The translations under genes and the position numbers were made by a program. 64,000 nt of DNA from Lamellibrachia columna (taxonomy: Eukaryota; Annelida; Polychaeta; Sabellida; Siboglinidae): the NCBI GenBank assembly GCA_963662155.1, contig OY759265.1, forward strand, positions 46,840,406-46,904,405. Reading direction: 5' to 3'. The notes below the pieces were generated by a model, which made no database searches, was not told the origin of the DNA, and was given only the letters and a program-made list of their open reading frames with translations. This document shows, piece after piece, positions 28,365 to 39,546 of the stretch; positions within the stretch are counted from its first letter, which is position 1, and every line of letters begins with the position of its first letter.

Positions 28365-28680
28365 TGCACCCAGTTTCAGTTGCGTCGCATTGGATAGTGA
28401 CTGGCTTTCTCACATCAAAGAAGCGAAGCACTGGCGCTGCAGTGACTGCCTTCTTTATCGCCTCCACTGCTGTTGTGTGCGAGTTAGTCCACCTGAACTC
28501 TACTTCTTTGTCGTCCAGTCTCCGTAACGGCTCCGTCATGTCTGAGAGTCGTGGCATGTACTTCGACAGATAGTTAACCATGCCCAGGAATCGCTTGAGA
28601 GCTATGATGTCACCTGGCTCGGACATCTCGATTATCGCCTGGATCTTCTCGGGTCGGCTTTCAGTCCATCTGATGTGAGA
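28365..28680 (-). pseudogene. Gypsy reverse transcriptase end and RNase H start
   Basis: Middle frame of pol: PEKIQAIIEMSEPGDIIALK, RFLGMVNYLSKYMPRLSDMT, and KPVTIQCDATETG, the first catalytic Asp of RNase H. It is entered by a frameshift near 28660 and left by another near 28375. Confidence 0.9.
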
Positions 28681-30770
28681 AGATGGCCCATGAAACGCAC
28701 ACTCGATTGACATCGCTTCACTTTTCTGCGATTCAACTTGAGGTTCCACCTCCGACACTTCTCGAAGAACGCTCTCTCGTTCGCCTCGAGACTGCGGAGT
28801 ACTTCATCTTCTGTTTTCCCGAATCCAGCAATAAGGAAGTCGTCGGCGATGACTTCGACGCCATCCAGATCCTCGACGAATTCGTGCATGGTACGTTGCC
28901 AGACTTCTGGGGCTGAACTAATCCCAAACGGCATTCGATTCCATCGAAAGCGCCCAAATGGTGTGTTGAATGTCGTCTTGTAGCTTGATTTCGTGTCGAG
29001 TCTTTTCTGCCAGAAACCATCTTTTGCGTCCAACACGGTGAACTTCTTAGCGTTTGTGAGCCGTGTTGCGACCTCTTCAATCGTAGGCATTTGATAATGC
29101 TCGCGACAGATGGTCCGATTCAAATCTCTGGGATCGATACATATCCGCAATTTGTCAGGCTTCACGACAACCAACATGCTAGACACCCATGGGGTTGGTT
29201 CTGTGACTGGAGTGATAATGTCTCGCTGCACCATTTCATCCAGTTTCGCTTTGATTTGTTCTCTCAACGACACTGGAACTCGTCGAGGTGGGTGTATCAC
29301 TGGCTTCACTGCTTCATCTGTCACTTTGTGATACTCGCCCGGAAGGTCACTTAGGCCTACAAATACATCCTTGTATTCCGTGAGGAGATCCGACTGTGCC
29401 TTCACAGCCGCATGCACAGCTTTACGTAGCGACGAGCGAGGAGCCGGACGTGGCCTTTCGCTATAATCAGACTCGGCTGGAGTCGGTGTTAGCACTAGTG
29501 TTTTGCTCACATCGTTCACACTGCTGTCACTGTCGTTTATTGTCAGAAACCCTAACGCAGTGCACGTCTTCAAAGACAGAAGTGGAGTGAAGTCATCTTC
29601 AGTAATGTTGAATGTCAAATTACTCTGCTTGCCGTGTCGCCATACCGGAAGTATGACAGAGCCTAATATTTCATAGCGCTCACCTGTGTAGGTCTTTATG
29701 AACTTGTGGAAACAACACTGCACACGCTTCATCTGGCTGTCTCCCGTTACTGTACAATATGTCTTCTTTGATAGCACATTGCACTCGGCGCCAGTGTCCA
29801 TTTGAAACTGCACTCGGCTCTGTGGTCTCGGACGGCCAACGTCCACAGTAATCACTGCCTTCGATGATCTGTCTCCGATGAGACCGACGAAGAACACTTC
29901 TTCGTTCATGTGCACATTCGACAACTGCGCCGCTCTACATTTCGCCTGAAAGTGGTTCTTCTTTCCACACTTTCTACAGGTTTGCCCATAGGCAGGACAT
30001 TCGCGTTTCCCGTGCTGGCGCCCACAGTACTTGCAGTCTTGTTGTTCTACTGTTGTAGCTCTCTTCGGCCTACTCGTCTTTTTGTATGTGCGGTTAGCGG
30101 GTGTACTGGCTGCATGGCGAGTCTGACGTTTTCTCACAAAACTCACGACGTCATGAGCGCCACTTTGCATAGCTTGTAATTGTGCACTTGTCTGCTCTGA
30201 AACTTTACAGATGTCTATGGTTTTCTCTAGGGTTAGGTCATTTATACGCAACAGGCGTTCACGCATCTTGTCGTCACGCAAGCCTAACACAAGCCTATCG
30301 CGGAGAATGTCATCAGGGGTTATACCATCGTGCGCGCAGTTCTTGGCGATCGTACGAAGCTCGGTGATGTACGCAGAAATGCTTTCGCCCGCTTCTTGTA
30401 CGCGATTGTTGAAACGAAAACGCTCGTATATGATCTGTGTACGAGGTTCACAGTAGCTGTCAAATTTTGACAACACCTGATCAATCCATTGTTCGTTTTC
30501 ACCAGCTAGCCAAGTAAAAGTGTCATATACTTTGGCTGCATCTTCGCCTATGACTGACAAAAGTGTTGCAACTCTCACTAAGCCATCCTGCTTATTACTG
30601 CCTGTTGCAATTTCATAGCGTAGCCATATCTTTCGCCATTGCTTCCAGCTAGTAGCTAAATTATCGCCCATTGTCAACGGCTTCGGTGGGGGCAAATTTG
30701 CTTGTGGTGGAGGTACCGCCACCCTTTGCCCGGATGTACTGTCACTCTCGGGCCTGTCTACCTCCGACAT
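28632..30770 (-). pseudogene. Gypsy gag-protease-reverse transcriptase polyprotein
   Basis: 712 codons from ATG at 30770. Gag: capsid-like region with YERFRFNNRVQEAGESI, then two zinc knuckles (CKYCGRQHGKREC and CRKCGKKNHFQAKC). Protease: FQMDTGAECNVLS. RT: HPPRRVPVSLREQIKAKLDE, PWVSSMLVVVKPDKLRICID, FTVLDAKDGFWQKRLD, FGRFRWNRMPFGISSAPEVW and VIADDFLIAG, where the usual YxDD box is IADD. Gag and pol are fused in one frame. It stops soon after a frameshift near 28660, so a full Pol cannot be made. Confidence 0.93.
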
Positions 30771-31058
30771 GACTGCTGATTTAGCTTCTTGCTTGCCTCT
30801 TAGCGTTATGAAAGTTCACAGTACCTGGCTTGAATCGCCACTAGCACAATGCACAACGCATTACCGCCCAGAGCTGTCAGATGACGTCAGCGCGTCCACT
30901 TCTTCCCGCTCGAACAGTCCAAGTTGTTTCATAAGCTCGATGTAGTCGGCTCAAGTCTAATTTTTTCAGCCTATGTACTCCGTTGCGATTATCCTCGTTA
31001 CGCTCAGTCGATGTTATAGTTGTTTACAGACACCATTTCGTACCAGCTTTTGACACCA

Positions 31059-32046
31059 TGTCGCGGTTTGTTATACATATTCTCATTATAAAAACGCGTT
31101 GACTAAAAACAAATCGACTTTATTAGGAGCACATTTTACTACACACCAAGCATTCTCATTTGTCAAGCCGTGCCGGCATGCATATCATTAATGTGGCGAG
31201 TTCAATGGTAAATAATAAGATAGTGTCGTCATCTAGCGATTAACTGTTAAGTATTAGGCAAAAAAATTCGCCCCGCTCTTCGTCTCTGGGGCGAAAGTCC
31301 CATACGGCATTTGCTAAAGCATGGTTTTGGCAGTTCCGTAGCCATTTGGCTACGGAACTAATAACTTAAGTTTTAAAACCGATACGCACTAACCGTTTCA
31401 CATGTGTATTCTGTGACATACAACCGACAATTGGGCGTCAAGAAACTGAAGAAATGTGCTCCAACTAATTACTTATGAGTACTTTTATCGGTGACATAGA
31501 AAACATTTCACAATTAGCCGCCATACTGTGCACGTGATGTTGCCTTTGGGTCACAAGATCAAACGCGATTTCGTGTAGAATGAGGCCAGAATGGGCCAGC
31601 AGCACAGAAATAAATAAAACACCCGTTAGTAAGTTAATAGTTTATAGGGGCATTATTAATGATGTAACTCTATGGCCAGCAGACGGCAATTCTTAGCGTG
31701 ACCTTATATAGATCTATGGAAATCCCGCATGCTTTTCTCGCTCACAACAACATCCGGTTATATACAAACCTTGACAAGCACATGCGTTCTGACAAAAAGG
31801 TAATAATTTCACACTTTTACATGGTTATTGTCAGGTAACTTTAGTGATATACATATAAGAATGCATACAGACACGAAAGACGTGTTTATTGCTCTGTTTA
31901 AGGCGTTTTTGTAAGGTTTCACGTTTCATGAAAATACTTACGCTTTTGATCAACGAGATCTTCGCCTCTACTACAGTAAAAGCCAGATAGAAAAAAAATT
32001 GTAGGGCGATTGACTTTGCCTAGTTAAGTATAAGCGTTCCGTCACA
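31059..32046 (-). repeat. 5' LTR of the gypsy element, split by a MITE
   Basis: LTR sequence occupies 31059-31254 and 32023-32046; the middle is a MITE with duplicated GTTAAGTAT. It is joined to internal sequence at 31058 by TGGTGTCAAAAGC, read on the minus strand. Confidence 0.92.
31255..32022. mobile_element. MITE with TAGGCAAA ends inserted in the 5' LTR
   Basis: The terminal inverted repeats are TAGGCAAAAAAATTCGCCC and, from the right on the complement, TAGGCAAAGTCAATCGCCC. A 9-bp target duplication GTTAAGTAT is at 31246-31254 and 32023-32031. The length of the duplication is in the MULE range. It contains an 11-bp-arm hairpin GTTCCGTAGCCATTTGGCTA... near 31335. It is non-coding; an older truncated copy lies at 15893-16397. 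Confidence 0.9.
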
Positions 32047-32114
32047 ACCAGTCAAAACACGAGAACGTGGCATCTAGGTTTGCATAGTATTGTTAAAGGT
32101 CCCATTTGTATATT

Positions 32115-32190
32115 TTGCTAATGTTTGCTCAAAGCTTCTTTTAGATTTTCTAATTTCTCTCGTAGCTGCATTAAGTGCCTCTTTGTAATG
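32115..32190. mobile_element. LINE internal fragment
   Basis: TTTGCTCAAAGCTTCTTTTA and GTAGCTGCATTAAGTGCCTC match the LINE at 22190-22265, in the endonuclease-RT linker. It sits at the point where the copy A locus has lost its coding exons. Confidence 0.75.
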
Positions 32191-32469
32191 CCACTGTCGA
32201 CTGTTCCTAAGACGGTAAACCTTACCTGCAGGCAAGTTCTGTCTGTTGAGATACCTTCAAAACAACTGAAGACGACTGTCGTTTGTTGGCTGTGTCTCCG
32301 GTTCACTCCATTCTTCAGAGGTGGCGTTATTTCAATGTTGCTTCCGAATATGATGAAATAAGTTAAAAAAAGGTAAAGTCATCGCCCAGGCATTTCGCCT
32401 TAGGAAGCCATGAAGGCTTATATGGCCAGTGCTTAAACCTGGTTTCTGTAGTGCGAAGCAACTTAGAGT

Positions 32470-32690
32470 GCAGTTATACTGACTCTCCTGGACGGGACAC
32501 TAGTCCATCGCAGGTACCTTCCAAACAGTGTTTGTACTCATTTGCAGCTGAGTAGACTGAGGCAAAGTAGGGTAAACGAAATTGCCTAAGCTTCGAAAAC
32601 GAACCGTGCCCAGTGTGGGTCTTGAACTCACAACCCTCGAATTTAGAGTCCAACACCACTAGGCCACGGCTGATGAAATAGGACAGTTTA
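32470..32690 (-). mobile_element. tRNA-derived SINE
   Basis: On the minus strand the head contains an A-box-like GTGGCCTAGTGGTGTTGG and a B-box-like GTTGTGAGTTCAAGACCC about 35 bp apart, as in RNA polymerase III promoters of tRNA-like SINEs. A body with CTCAGCTGCAAATGAGTACA and a tail with ACCTGCGATGGACTAGTGTC resemble L2-type 3' ends. It is not a functional tRNA, as no cloverleaf acceptor pairing is seen. Confidence 0.75.
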
Positions 32691-33164
32691 ATTAAGTAGC
32701 TATACACGGGAATGTGGCATTCCATTCTATTATTGTGTTCGTTCTCTGCTCAGTATTTCACATTGATTGTTGCTGTTCATTAGAAACAGTCGTAAACCCA
32801 TGCTACCTTTTGTGAAAATCGGATTTGCCATCGTGGCTTATGCCTTTTAGTGTCACTGTCAATCGTGGTTTATAGTCGTGTCCTTTTTATTAAATGGCAA
32901 ACGAACGTGAACTACAGCGGGATAACGAGTTTGCGTTGTTGGTTTGATTTGTGTTGGTCATAATTAATACTTTTTAATGTTAATCTAAAACGAAGAAAGG
33001 CTAAGGCGTACCAAAATTATGACTATTTGCAGTGCCAGTAGTGGCGACGTCTACCGGAGTAGATCGAGTAGGCCTACCTCGTTGCAATACTTCAGTACTT
33101 ATTTCAAGTAATTGGCAAGTAACAATCCGAAGTACTTTTTTTACAGAGTTTTTTCTTGTAATGA

Positions 33165-33965
33165 CCAGTGGCGCGTCTAGGATCTCGCAAGGGGGGCTAA
33201 CCTATTCACCCATTAGTCAAACAAATCTAGAGTAGCATGGCGCATAACGCAAGTTTTGGGGCATAAAGCCCATCCTCTAACTAGTTTCATAGCGCGAAAA
33301 TAAGAATTTCGAGATCGCCAAATGAAGCCACGTACAGTTCTTCACATTTGGTTAGAATACGGTGGCAGAAAACGAAATTCATGCGATATTTTTGTTTACG
33401 TCAAACTTTTGATTATATAAATTGTAAAAATGGTGAGTAGACGATTTGATAAGTTCCGCCTGCGTATGACAGTTTATAATAAACATGTACACTATAACGA
33501 ACTTGTTGAATTTCAGAGAAAAGGAGCTAATTAATTAACTATTTCAGTCACAGCTCTTAATAAAATTATAACAACAAATATTACTATGATGTGACGCAAG
33601 GTTTCGCTATACTGAAGTGTACCAATAATACCATCACTTTGGTAATGCGAAATAAGTAAACTAATAATTAAATGAGGCTGATTAATGCATAACGCCCAGG
33701 GGCCGGCGTTTTGCCCCACCCCTGGGGCAAACCGCCCATTTTCAGGACCTCTGCTAAAATGGCTATAACTTGTTTCTGTGATATTGAACATCGAAAATGT
33801 CAACACAAGATTTTCAGATAATAAACTAGGTGACACATCCAATATATCAGAGATATATCTAAAAGGTTTTCCCATGAGTCGATTTTCCGAAAAAAGTAGG
33901 CGTATTGCCCCACCCTACTCTAAGCCAGAGGGGGCATGTCCCAACCCCCCCAAATACGTCACTGG
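33165..33965. mobile_element. Non-autonomous element with CCAGTGGCG ends
   Basis: It starts CCAGTGGCGCGTCTAGGATC and ends CCCCCAAATACGTCACTGG; related copies are at 12263-15586 and 56517-56865. It contains GGGGCAAA/TTGCCCC boxes (33700-33740) and, near 33900-33920, TTGCCCCACCCTACTC followed by TA. That resembles the end of the pogo-like transposon, so a short derivative of that transposon (about 33230-33920) may be nested inside. Confidence 0.55.
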
Positions 33966-34099
33966 TAACGAAGTTGTTTTATTGATAAAGTCGCTGCTTT
34001 TTACCTCGTTACAATTTTCGTTTTTTTGCGTTAGGATCTCGCAGACATTTAAAAAAACATACTTGTGGCTGTTTACAAGTTAGGGCCAGATCAAAAGCT

Positions 34100-34690
34100 A
34101 TTATCCGTATGTGTGCCAAGACGCGATAATGTATAAAGAGGTCGGATGACAGTTTTCGAGCGGTTCTATTTGAATTACGAGTCTACGTGCGGACGCCTCT
34201 TTAGTGCCGCTGGGCGCCGCGTGTCTTCACGGCAGCAAAGGCCCGCATCGATGAGAGACGCGCGCACACGTCGAACGTAGTATAGGTCTTGCGTAGTTTG
34301 TACAGTGGTCCTATATATGCACTTCCAAAATACAGGCAACACAATGAAGACGTTTTGAGGGGTGGTGGCAGGGGTCTCAACCTCACCCACCACCCCATGT
34401 TTTGGGGCCAATATCCCAGCTCCCACCAATTGCTGAGGGTCCACCTCCCACCAACCCCACCTGCCGCCTATTTTTGAAGTCAACCTCCCGCCACTTTTAG
34501 GACCAGCCTCCCACTTTCTGCTACCCCTCGTTTTTGTATCACTGTAACTTACGAACGTCGAATTGTTTTTGGAAGAAAAGGAGGAAATGTTTATTACGAA
34601 AGAGCACGAATATGTTTACTGCGACACGGGTTCCCTAACGTCCCTACAAATGTAGCTCTGTTGGGACAGTGTTGGACAAGTAAGAAGTAC
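34100..34690. other. Unassigned stretch
   Basis: No gene is recognised. 34150-34270 is GC-richer with CpGs. 34360-34530 is a loose CTCCCACC-rich repeat. Confidence 0.4.
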
Positions 34691-34780
34691 TTGGGGCGTC
34701 GGCGTTGTCGTTTATCACACGAGACTCTCGATGAGAGAACCCTGGTTCGAATCCTGTTGCTGCCGTTTCGAAGATTTAGC
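34690..34780 (+). repeat. tRNA-like SINE head
   Basis: It contains a good B box, GGTTCGAATCC (34743-34753), preceded about 35 bp upstream by TGTCGTTTATCACACG in an A-box-like position. The arms do not pair as a functional tRNA. It is probably a SINE fragment. Confidence 0.5.
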
Positions 34781-34986
34781 CATTTTCACCCAATGTTGCC
34801 ACAATTCTCTCAGCTGTACAAATAAATACTTTTATTTATAAACAGAGGTAGATATGTGAACGACTGGTCTCCGTGCAGTAATTTCAGCACGAAATGAAAT
34901 AGCAGGTCCTAGTCTTAGGCTATGCTGTTTGAGAAGGTCGTGGAAGAAATTTTGTAAAAAATAACGACAAACAAACCCTAGTGTGA

Positions 34987-35620
34987 GTGGCCTGGATGGG
35001 AAGATAAGTCAAAGACGGTGTAATCAGTTAGACATTTTATTGTCGTGGATTTATTTGATTGAGATCTACAGACTTGATCGTGATGGCCAATCTTATGGAG
35101 TGCTTTTCGTGAAGTTTCCAGAAACGGTGGTACTCTAAGAGATCTTCGCTGTCATGCTGTAAATAAAAACATGCAAAAGTAAACTTGTAACTGTATATAA
35201 ACTTCAGAACATGTTGTCATTTACTACATTTGGAAACAAATTATAATATAGAAGAACAGTTGTACCATTCCAATGTTCAACTGATAACAGAAGGCAATTG
35301 TTGTTTCATTACCAAAGTTATTCCAACCAGAGCCCTGTCGAAGGTTCATGCCATTCTGCGCCATATAAAGCGACAGATTGAACCTTCAAATAATTATCCA
35401 GAGAAATCGAGGATGACAATGTTTTCAGCTGAACACACTAGTTATAAGTGATAACTTCTCCCTCAACCCACGTCGCTCCCACTGGAGCATAAGGCGCAGT
35501 GGGCAACTTAGATTGATCTAACTACTCGCAGGAAAAAATAAAAGACTTGTTGGATATGACCAATCAAAATACGAGAATGTGCTGTCTAGGTTTGTGTGGT
35601 GTTGTCAACGGTCCGGTTTG
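34987..35620. repeat. Segmental duplication copy B, downstream flank of the chitin-binding gene
   Basis: Paralogous to 26070-26367 plus 32047-32110. The segment around 35548, CTTGTTGGATATGACCAATC followed by AAAATACGAGAATGTG, is the uninterrupted version of the gypsy insertion site. Confidence 0.75.
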
Positions 35621-36171
35621 TGTCGGGCATTATATATACCGAGTCGTTCTTCCCGTTAACAATGTCGGCGAACTGTGCTTCTATACTATAAAATTATATA
35701 AAGTAGTTTGTGGTTGTGTCTCTCTGTTCTCTCTAATCTCTAAGTCAAAACTACCCTCGATGTGGGGATATTATGAAGGAACCTATGTAGACGCTTGCAT
35801 GCATTACGTATCCCGGAACAAATGTAGTTCGCAGTTACGTACAACTGTTTGCGACGTTATGCGTATTTTCTACGATTGTTCAAAGTTACGTGATCTACGT
35901 CAAACGTCCACAAGAATTCCTTCGCACGTTACGAACGCTTCGTGAAACGGACAGTTGTACGATTTTTTTTGGGGGTGGTGAAGTTGTATCGATCATTGCC
36001 ACTGCCCTACCAAAACTGCAAGGACTCATAAGCTCTTACAATGGCGGCAACGAAAATAAAGCTTTTACTACTACTACTATTACAACACCGGGTAACTCGG
36101 CTTGTTGTTGATAAACTAACCAATCGCACAGGGAAAGCGTATTTTATGATGTACTTACAGTTAGTCATATA

Positions 36172-36386
36172 TTAGCAATAAGGTGCGGGCTCCTTGCATG
36201 TGGTGGAAACATACGAACAAGCCTTGACTTCGTCGTCCCATACCCTGCCCTGGGTACACCACACCAAAGTCTTTTGGCCATCCTCGCAAACGTCGTACTT
36301 CTCGCAGGAGTAGCAGTTCTGGTAGGAGCCGTTCTGGTGGCCTTCGCAGGTCTTGATTCCGCTTGATCCAGTCGGGCAGTCATCCC
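36172..36386 (-). CDS. Chitin-binding peptide, exon 3 (mature domain)
   Basis: Encodes the whole mature domain, from GDDCPTGSSGIKTC through WCTQGRVWDDEVKAC to APYC and TAA. Confidence 0.85.
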
Positions 36387-37206
36387 CTGGGATAATCAGA
36401 CATTTAGAACCGCAGTATGCCTAGTGCACACGACGGATATATATATATAGACAAGGCGTGCACTTTCCTATGCTACACTGTTCTTGGCTACGGCAACCGC
36501 GAAACCATCCACATTTTGCATTTAAAAGAGTCTTTCCGCACCGCACCTCACGTCTTGGACATTTTGTATGCCATTAAACAGACTTAATGCTCGTAGCATG
36601 ATGAAGTTAAAGTATCTTGATAGAATAATGCAATTTTTTTTTACTTCATTTGAAAGTAGTCACTCTCACAGACAAACGAAAGAAACAAATTATCTACCGA
36701 TTGTATAAATGTTTCAGTGTGAATGTCTAAACACAAAATTGACAAATATGTAATAAGGGCAGGTTACTCGTAGGTCCTTGCTTAGGATGGCAATCTTTTT
36801 AAATCTTCAAAAGCCAAGTTTTGCATTTCGACTGCCTTTGCCAGCTATTGGTTGTGTTAACTTCAGGGAAGAGAGCGACTTACCGAAAGCACTGGCCACG
36901 AGGGCGACGAGAAGAACGGCGACAAATAGTTTGTTCATCTTGTTAGCTCTGTGAAGATCAAGACAGCACATAAGTAGTTCAGTTTGTCTGTTCTAGGCTC
37001 CACTGGGCGTCTTCTACACATATTTGTTTTATTTGTTACCCGAAAAAATGAATTGTCGTTTGGAAGGTTTGACAGTTCATCTATGAAACTGGTCAAGTTT
37101 GCATAACCAAATATATTAGCTTACTACATAATGTTTTAAAATGCAACGTTCGACATAGATCATGGTACCCTTACCTGCAGTCTGGTGCGACTCCGTCGAA
37201 ACAACT
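36172..37206 (-). CDS. Small secreted chitin-binding (CBM14) peptide gene
   Basis: A three-exon gene for an 89-residue secreted protein. Coding exons on the complement: 36938-36884 and 36386-36172 (270 bp in total), with an untranslated first exon ending at 37175. Signal peptide: MNKLFVAVLLVALVASAFG, with cleavage likely before DDC. The mature part has nine cysteines; six follow C-x13-C-x5-C-x9-C-x12-C-x6-C, exactly within the type-2 chitin-binding (peritrophin/CBM14) pattern, with aromatic residues (YQNCYSC, VWC, RVW) where chitin is contacted. Donor GTAAGT and acceptor TTATCCCAG join a split Gly codon. In animals such domains bind chitin in gut lining, cuticle or microbes. Its role here (barrier or antimicrobial) is inference. 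Parts of its locus are duplicated on both sides. Confidence 0.82.
36884..36938 (-). CDS. Chitin-binding peptide, exon 2 (signal peptide)
   Basis: 18 codons plus one base, starting AAGATGAACAAACTA; strong donor GTAAGT. The acceptor CTTCACAG at 36949 lies just upstream of the start codon. Confidence 0.85.
37175..37206 (-). other. 5' UTR exon of the chitin-binding gene
   Basis: The predicted untranslated exon ends at CTGCAG|GTAAGG. Its 5' end is placed at the initiator-like TCAGTTG, about 28 bp downstream of the TATA-like box. Both the exon and the donor are conserved in the decayed copy near 32226. Confidence 0.6.
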
Positions 37207-37230
37207 GAAGACGACTCAGCCTGTCTCCTG

Positions 37231-37240
37231 TATTATACTA
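37231..37240 (-). promoter_or_regulatory. TATA-like box of the chitin-binding gene
   Basis: The minus strand reads TAGTATAATA, about 28 bp before the initiator-like TCAGTTG. This spacing fits a TATA-Inr core promoter. Confidence 0.55.
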
Positions 37241-37283
37241 TCTGATGTTGTTGTTTTTTGGCGGTGACTCCGGTTCATCCCAT

Positions 37284-38906
37284 TTTTCAGAGGTGGCATC
37301 GTTTCATGTTAGACTTTAACGTTGCCTCCGTATATGATGAAATAGGCCGACTTAATTATCTACGGGAATATGGCATTCTATTCCATTCTTGTTTTCTTGC
37401 TGTTCAGTATTTCAAATTCACAATTACTGTTCGTTTGAAACAGTCGCCAACTCATGCTACCTTTCATGAAAATCAGATTTGCCATCGCATCAGTAACAAA
37501 AACGAATTCCACTTGCTCAAAGCCCCGGCGCGTTGTAACTTAATCAGCTACTTTTTACCAAAACATCAACATTACTCAAAATCATGAAAGCGGAAAAACC
37601 TGGTTTTGCGTTGCTTGTGCGTCACTAACATAAGTGACCGTTTCATTAAAAAATAAGATTTGTGTTGGTCGTAACTAATATTTTTTGGTAAAAAACGAAG
37701 TAAGTTTTAGGCGTAGGGCCAACTTCCAAAACGAGGTGTGTGAATTTATGACTACACTTCGGCCATATCAATTTGATTTTGTTAAGCGGCCAATTCTAAA
37801 TATCTGCTCGTATAATGTAATAAAAGTCACATTCCCTTTCATTGTAACATTTCATGTCGTATTGTACCTTCTAAGACGTATTAGGTCTACGCATCTGTTT
37901 TGGTTTTAAACCACCATCGCGTATTCTGAATTGTCTTAATTATATGACAGCTGACTTTCAGTTCAATGAGTTAAACATATACGAATAACACAATTTTCTG
38001 TCAATATCGTACAACAACAAAATAAATATCAGTCAACAAATTAATGTGGCCATCGTCTACCTGTAGAGGTTACCCGTTTACCGCAATAGAGTTTCCCCAC
38101 AGTAATAACGTATGGAACATTTGCTTTTTCAGATGTTGCGTCAGAACGCACAAGACAAACTGCCAAACAAGTTAGTGCAGTTAGAAAAAGACTTTAAAGG
38201 TTTTAGAACTTGCAAAACTGTTGGCAGCTATAACTTGATAAATAGATTTTTTTAGGAATTACCTTTGAGCAATATATTTCTCAATTGTTCCGTTGCAGTT
38301 TTTATCACATTCGCGATGTTCGCCATATCCACCGATATTTGCCTCTTTCTGTTGCGAAAACTATTGCAACTGCTCTTGTTAGCAGAAGGCTTGACTATTG
38401 CAATTCCTATATTATAATATTGCTCTCAATGATATCATGTATATTCTGACAACGGGTTTCTCTAATGTGAATTGACAATGACACGAGTTCGCGGGAAAAA
38501 ATCGCACGGTATTATGACGTAGGTTGAGACGTCGAAAACGTTTTTATGCGAATAGGCGGCGGGAGGACTCCTGGGCAGCGAGTGAAATATAGCGCTTCGC
38601 AAAGGTAGCAAGTACGGCAGCTTCATGTGTTTGCAGCAACGTTTGGCAATATTCGACAGCGTGTCTCGTTATGATTCCGTTGTAACAAGGGAGGTACTAT
38701 AGACAGTGTAGTACAAGTAGTACAACACGTTTAATGTAACTTCTTATTACTACCAAGACATGTGTTTACTTTATGCTTAAAATTGCCCATAAACGGGGAT
38801 TAACGTAGCTATTGGTGTTTAGTAGTCACTGTCGTAGTAGAAGTTCTGGTACCAGCCACATCATTATTAACCACAGTATATCGCAAAAATTCATAGGGAA
38901 ATTTTT
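37284..38906. repeat. Tandem segmental duplication, unit 1
   Basis: It starts TTTTCAGAGGTGGCATCGTT and ends with the block ...GTACCAGCCACATCATTATT before the start of unit 2. Identity with unit 2 is about 95% by eye. It lacks about 110 bp of LINE sequence present in unit 2 (40005-40115). It contains a LINE fragment at 38279-38440. Confidence 0.85.
38279..38445 (+). mobile_element. LINE reverse-transcriptase fragment (unit 1)
   Basis: A short coding remnant (IFRHIHRYLPLSVAKT-type residues in the longer paralogue) also found at 40120-40310 and, more complete and inverted, at 46.6-47.17 kb. It shares the LINE family of those copies. Confidence 0.6.
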
Positions 38907-39546
38907 CAGAGGTGGCATCATTTCATGTCAGACTTTAACGTTGCCTCCGTATATGATGAAATAGGCCGGCTTAATTATCTACGGGAATATGGCATTCTAT
39001 TCCATTCTTGTCTTCATGCCCTGTTCAGTATTTCAAATTCATAATTACTGTTCGTTTGAAACTGTCGCCAACTCATGCTACCTTTCATGAAAATCAGATT
39101 TGCCATCGCATCAGTAACAAAAACTAATTCCACTGCCTCAACACCCCGGCGCATTGTAACTTAATCAGCTACTTTTTACCCAAACATATACTAAAAATTA
39201 CGAAAGCGGAAAAAAAACTGGTTTTGCGTTGCTTGTGCGTCGTGGAATAATTAATCACTAACATAAGTGACCGTTTCATTAAAAAATAAGATTTGTGTTG
39301 GTCATAGCTAATATTTTTTTGTTAAAAAACGAAGTTTTAGGCGTAGGGCCAACTTCCAAAACGAAGTGTGTCAACTTATTACTACACTTCGGCCACATCA
39401 ATTTGATTTTGTTAAGCGGCCAAATCTAAATATCTGCTGGTATAATGTAGTAAAAGTCACATTACCTTTCATTGTAATATTTTATGTCGTATTGTACCTT
39501 CTAAGACGTATTAGGTTTTAAACCACCATCGCGTATTCTGAATTGT

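Larger units (their letters stand above)
26368..32046 (-). mobile_element. Ty3/gypsy retrotransposon with two LTRs
   Basis: LTRs at 26368-26576 and 31059-32046 (the latter interrupted by a MITE at 31255-32022) start TGTCRCGG and end CCGTCACA. The target duplication ACCAG lies at 26363-26367 and 32047-32051. On the minus strand the primer-binding-like TGGTGTCAAAAGC follows the 5' LTR and a purine tract GAAGAAGGAGA precedes the 3' LTR. LTRs differ at roughly 9 of 209 positions by eye. Gag, protease, RT, RNase H and integrase are all present, but with three frameshifts. Confidence 0.93.
32047..33010 (-). pseudogene. Segmental duplication copy A with orphan promoter/first exon of the chitin-binding gene
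   Basis: 32047-32110 matches 35555-35620. 32195-32360 matches 37160-37335, including the first-exon block with GAAGACGAC and ACAACTGAAG and the donor CTGCAG|GTAAGG (32231-32220). 32740-33010 matches 37400-37700. Between the first two blocks, where the intact locus has the coding exons, only a LINE fragment (32115-32190) remains. The TATA-like box of the intact copy is not conserved. This is a decayed paralogue lacking coding sequence. Confidence 0.7.

Noticed and set aside
32600..32690. Possible functional tRNA gene (minus strand)
   Set aside because: A and B boxes are spaced correctly but are embedded in a SINE with body and tail, without an intact cloverleaf.
33230..33920. Clear nested pogo-derived MITE
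   Set aside because: The right end looks convincing, but the left end may belong to the CCAGTGGCG element itself, so it is mentioned only as a possibility.
34690..34780. Possible functional tRNA gene
   Set aside because: A B box is present, but the acceptor and D arms do not pair; it is better read as a SINE head.
35547..35945. 132-codon plus-strand frame beside the chitin-binding gene
   Set aside because: No homology or signal peptide; its start lies in the segmental duplication and the paralogue does not preserve the frame.
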